A stretch of DNA of 36,516 bases, taken from NCBI GenBank assembly GCA_034440135.1, contig JAWXBP010000149.1, forward strand, positions 1 to 36,516, given 5' to 3'. Shown here piece by piece: positions 33,798 through 36,516 of the stretch. This stretch comes from Planctomycetia bacterium. GTDB lineage: Bacteria; Planctomycetota; Planctomycetia; Pirellulales; JALHLM01. Below the pieces are notes generated by a model. The model made no database searches. It had not been told where the DNA came from and saw only the letters and a program-made list of their open reading frames with translations. A program made the translations under genes and the position numbers. Each line of letters starts with the position of its first letter. Position 1 is the stretch's first letter.

Positions 33798-33835
33798 CCA
33801 GCGCCGCTGGCCTTCCCCCTGGTCGGCGGCGCTGG
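33798..33835 (+). terminator. Hairpin after the effector cassette
   Basis: CCAGCGCCGC (33798-33807) pairs exactly with GCGGCGCTGG (33826-33835); inner GGCC/GGTC can extend the stem. No T-tract follows, so Rho-independent function is only suggested. It lies 24 bases after the partner gene stop. Confidence 0.5.
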
Positions 33836-34109
33836 AATAGCATTTGCGCCATCGGCCAAAGGCGCTGCCCGCGCTGGTCTTCTTCCGATGCCAAGCGGGA
33901 GAATATGTCGTCGTTATTGATCGTCCTGCCGCACGGGATTCACTCAGTTTTCGCCGCGCCTGCGAGAAACGGAGTGCCTAGTTATTCAACCCCGGACGAA
34001 TGGCCGGCGGGCCCCTGCCAGACTTCAATCGCGCGCAGTTTGCCCTCTCTTTCGAGATTCCGGCCGGCATTCCCCGCGGGGTTCCACGTTAAAATGCCGT
34101 CATTCCCGC
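33836..34109. other. Convergent intergenic gap with small palindromes
   Basis: This gap separates the cassette from the minus-strand LRR gene. It contains CCGGCCGG (near 34061), CCCCGCGGGG (34072-34081) and, at its end, CCCGCC-TACC-GGCGGG (34105-34120), whose right part overlaps the LRR stop. These fit dispersed or terminator-like hairpins. A 98-codon plus-strand frame starting at 33905 has no Shine-Dalgarno and runs into the LRR gene, so I do not call it. Confidence 0.4.
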
Positions 34110-35513
34110 CTACCGGCGGGTCTCGAGGTTCGGCATCGCCTCGTTCAATTCCGCGATGCCCGCGGACGTCACCTTCGAGCGATTCAATCGCAATGACGTG
34201 AGATTCGTCAGCCCGTGCAGGTGCTTCAAGCCGGCGTCCGTGATCCGCGTGTCTTGCAGCCACAGCGACTGCAGGTTCTTAAGCCCGGCGAGATGACGCA
34301 GGCCTTCGTCGGTCACTTCGCTGCCGTCGAGCATCAGGCTTTGCAGATTCGGGAACTTGCCGATCTGCTCTAGACCGGCGTCGTTGATCGTGGCGTTGGT
34401 GCAGGAGAGGAACGTCAGATCGACGTTTCCTGCCAGCGGCGCCAGTCCTTCGCCAGTGAGTTTTGTTTCGGCGATGTAGAGCGTGCGGAGTTGCGAGAGA
34501 CTCGCCAACGACTTGAGCCCCGGATCGGTCACCTGCGCGCCGTTGATCCAGAGCGTCTGCAGGTTCACCAATTGCGCGACTTCCGCCAGTCCGGCGTCGG
34601 TGAGTTCGGTTTCATCGACTCCGAGTTGCGTCAGCTTGGGGAGCGCGGCCAAAGCGTGGAGTTCGCCCGCCCCGATACGCAAATTCTTGAGCGAGAGGTA
34701 TTCCAACTCTTTCAGGCCCGAAAGGCGCGACAAACCCGCGCCGGTGACGCGGCAATCGCCAAGGTATAATCGTCGCAAATTCACCAGGCTGGCAATCGCG
34801 TCGAGTTGCTCGTCGCCAAACGTCGTATCTTCCAGCGATAACCATTCGAGGCCAGCCAGCGGACGCAGATACTCCGCCGCGTCGGGACTGACCGCCGCGC
34901 GCTTCAAGGAGAGCGTCGTCAGGTTTTCGACGTCGGCCAGATGCAACAACCCGTTGTCGCCTCCTTGCCAGCGATCATTGAGCGATACACGCATCCCGGG
35001 GCGATATTCGCCGGAGCGCGTTTCGTTGCGTACGTCAGCGCCTTGCGACGCGAGTTGCACGACCGCCAGATTGTGCCGCGAGCGGAGCGCCCGTTGGGCA
35101 TAGTGCGCGGTGTTCGTTCGCGGCGAGCTCATCAATGAGCGGAGCGCCTCGCCCGCCGCGGCGCTCGTGGCGGGGTCGGCCTCGATGTACAACTGCCGCA
35201 GTAACGCGACGGAACGCACCGTGACTTCCAGGTCGCGCCCGTCGGCCGCTTGCCGCAACGGCGCGATGGCTTCCGCGCCTACGCCCAGCAGCCCGCGTGA
35301 AGCCGCCTGGCGCACGCTGTATTGGTCGTCGCCCAGTCGCTCGACCAGCGAGAGAATCTGATCGGAGCTCGGGCATTCTCCCGCGGAAAGCACGTCGACC
35401 GCGCCCAGCCCGAGCGCCACCGCCGGGGCAGTTATCCAACACGACCGAACCAACGAAATCCATGCTCTGCTTGTCAGTTGCCTGGTAAATCGGTCGAGTC
35501 GGTTGGGCATCAT
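34110..35513 (-). CDS. Leucine-rich-repeat protein with helical N-terminal domain
   Basis: A 467-residue protein. The N-terminus has a hydrophobic segment (about 20-45, SLVRSCWITAPAVALGLGAVDVLSA) that could be a signal peptide or anchor, then a HEAT-like helical region (about 46-155, with VRQAASRGLLGVGAEAIAPL). From about residue 190 to the end run about eleven leucine-rich repeats of about 23-24 residues with consensus L-x-x-L-x-L-x-x-T-x-I-x-D-x-G-L (for example NLQSLWLQDTRITDAGLKHL). LRR arrays bind proteins; extracytoplasmic recognition is inferred. The ATG at 35513 is the first of two consecutive ATGs. The EF-hand gene ends just five bases upstream, so the two form an operon. Confidence 0.87.
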   Translation of the reverse strand: MMPNRLDRFTRQLTSRAWISLVRSCWITAPAVALGLGAVDVLSAGECPSSDQILSLVERLGDDQYSVRQAASRGLLGVGAEAIAPLRQAADGRDLEVTVRSVALLRQLYIEADPATSAAAGEALRSLMSSPRTNTAHYAQRALRSRHNLAVVQLASQGADVRNETRSGEYRPGMRVSLNDRWQGGDNGLLHLADVENLTTLSLKRAAVSPDAAEYLRPLAGLEWLSLEDTTFGDEQLDAIASLVNLRRLYLGDCRVTGAGLSRLSGLKELEYLSLKNLRIGAGELHALAALPKLTQLGVDETELTDAGLAEVAQLVNLQTLWINGAQVTDPGLKSLASLSQLRTLYIAETKLTGEGLAPLAGNVDLTFLSCTNATINDAGLEQIGKFPNLQSLMLDGSEVTDEGLRHLAGLKNLQSLWLQDTRITDAGLKHLHGLTNLTSLRLNRSKVTSAGIAELNEAMPNLETRR

Positions 35514-35518
35514 TCAAT

Positions 35519-36516
35519 TCACTCTTCTCGGGTACTACCCCCGGAGGCGGCCTCGCGTGGCGTGATGACGCCGTCGCCATCTTTGTCGCGCCGCGCAAAT
35601 TCCGTGGCCTTCGATTCCGTCCATCGGTCGGAGTATTCCGCCATCAGGACCTGGCCGTCGCCGTCTTCGTCGGCGTCGACAAACCAGTCAGGAGTGCCTT
35701 TGGGAAGACGCTCTTTCGGCGTCAAAAAGCGGAAAGACTTGCGCGCATCGTCGCTGCTCGAACTGGAGCTGCTCCGTGCATCGCGCCCGCCGCGGGGGCG
35801 TTCTCCGCCGCCGCTACTCGCGGTTTTCTCGCCGCCCTCGCTTTTGTTGCCGCCCAGTTGGGCGGCGATTTCTTCCACCGTCACGGCGCCGTCGCCGTTG
35901 GTGTCTTTGGGTTTGACGATCAGTTCGTCCATCTCATCGGGCTGAAGCTTGCCGTCGTTGTTGGCGTCGTTCGATTTAATCATCGTCCGCGCGCGCTCTT
36001 CATTCCGCGAGCCGCCGCCGGAGCTGGAACCGCTGGACGGTCGCGACGCGGTCGCGCTCGGTTTCGCGGCCGTCGCGGTACTCGCCCGTGGGCGAGCTGA
36101 CGACGTGGTGGATCGGCTTCGGTTCGCGCCGACTTCGCCCTTCTCATCGGCCGCCGGAATACCAAAGCCGGGTACCAATAACGGCGTTTCATCGCCCAAG
36201 GCGGCCAAGGCGCCAAAGCCGGGCACGAGCGGTTTCTTGGCTTCTTTCGATTCGCCCTCACGGCGATCGCCTTCGTCGCGGCCGCGATCCCCCTCACCGC
36301 CGCTTCCGCCGCCGCCCATGCGCTGCTCCATTGACTTGCGCAAGTCGTCGATCTTCCAGGGCCCCGATTCCGACATGCCGTTGCGTTGCGCCATCTGCTG
36401 CATGAAGCCGCGGGCGCGTTCATCTATTTCTTCGAGGGCAATCTGCCCGTCGCCATTGCGATCCTGTCGGGCGAACATCTCGACGGGATTAAACCCGCCG
36501 AAGCCACCACCAGGGC
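35519..36516 (-). CDS. EF-hand calcium-binding protein, 5' end outside window
   Basis: The frame runs through the right edge: before the ATG at 36478 the codons read PGGGFGGFNPVE, a glycine-rich segment typical of this family, so the start lies outside. Five canonical EF-hand loops are visible in the 319 residues counted from that ATG: DRNGDGQIALEE (6-17), DANNDGKLQPDE (171-182), DTNGDGAVTVEE (192-203), DEDGDGQVLMAE (270-281) and DKDGDGVITPRE (298-309). The linkers are Gly/Ser/Arg-rich low complexity (about 55-165 and 210-245), and PLVPGFG occurs twice (about 83-106). Calcium binding is well supported; role is unknown. It is probably exported, but the signal region is not in the window. Followed five bases later by the LRR gene. 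Confidence 0.88.
   Translation of the reverse strand, partial: PGGGFGGFNPVEMFARQDRNGDGQIALEEIDERARGFMQQMAQRNGMSESGPWKIDDLRKSMEQRMGGGGSGGEGDRGRDEGDRREGESKEAKKPLVPGFGALAALGDETPLLVPGFGIPAADEKGEVGANRSRSTTSSARPRASTATAAKPSATASRPSSGSSSGGGSRNEERARTMIKSNDANNDGKLQPDEMDELIVKPKDTNGDGAVTVEEIAAQLGGNKSEGGEKTASSGGGERPRGGRDARSSSSSSSDDARKSFRFLTPKERLPKGTPDWFVDADEDGDGQVLMAEYSDRWTESKATEFARRDKDGDGVITPREAASGGSTREE

Noticed and set aside
33905-34201. 98-codon plus-strand frame between the cassette and the LRR gene
   Set aside because: No Shine-Dalgarno, overlaps the LRR coding end, and its Ser/Pro/Arg-rich content looks like translated repeats.

Overview
The window is GC-rich bacterial chromosome that reads as a planctomycete, probably of the Pirellulales type. 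This is inferred from the mix of gene families: an SdrD_B/FG-GAP surface protein, EF-hand and leucine-rich-repeat proteins, a PQQ-type propeller protein, long TPR proteins, a Ser/Thr kinase with an extracytoplasmic sensor, and many intergenic palindromic repeats. No rRNA, tRNA, CRISPR array, transposase, integrase or phage gene was recognised.

Layout. 1-2495: 3' part of a surface/secreted SdrD_B plus FG-GAP-like protein. 2609-4027 (-): orphan MoxR/ChlI-type AAA+ ATPase. 4544-7504: exported TPR protein. 7545-11021: GNAT acetyltransferase, a 66-residue protein, SRPBCC protein, DoxX-like membrane protein, BNR-repeat propeller protein and an overlapping MoaD/ThiS-type ubiquitin-like protein ending in Gly-Gly. 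11102-11863 (-) and 11917-12648 (+): divergent pteridine-reductase-like SDR and NRDE/TANGO2 protein. 12797-13948 (-): M24 metallopeptidase. 14340-16893: metallophosphoesterase overlapping a GxSxG hydrolase. 16971-21283 (-): PQQ-like propeller, TPR and MA-type gluzincin proteins, all with export signals. 21588-23759: large esterase-type hydrolase. 23812-26077 (-): a 77-residue protein, a tail-anchored-looking protein and a geranylgeranyl-reductase-type flavoprotein. 26202-28874: membrane Ser/Thr kinase followed by a dual-specificity-type phosphatase. 29214-33773: a two-gene cassette with a 1117-residue multidomain protein (TIKI/ChaN/PMT-like region, coiled coil, ankyrin repeats, HExxH metalloprotease region) and a 375-residue acidic partner. 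34110-36516 (-): EF-hand protein (truncated by the window edge) and an LRR protein.

The strongest candidate for an undescribed system is the 29214-33773 cassette. Its large protein looks like a polymorphic-toxin or injected-effector scaffold with two putative enzymatic regions and no export signal. It has a promoter-like sequence and a 24-codon upstream ORF that starts with the same four residues as the main protein. The second theme is non-coding. Three palindromic repeat families share one nested architecture: each half is a hairpin with a TCC or TCCC loop, mirrored by a half with GGA or GGGA. Two of the families show paired (compensatory) substitutions. Separately, 24074-24278 is unusually dense in hairpins just upstream of a small GTG-started gene.

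Functional links visible from the layout: kinase plus phosphatase suggests reversible phosphorylation signalling; the BNR propeller plus diglycine protein is translationally coupled; the metallophosphoesterase and hydrolase are coupled by overlap; the EF-hand and LRR genes form a short operon. Most other genes appear to be independent units separated by repeats or hairpins.
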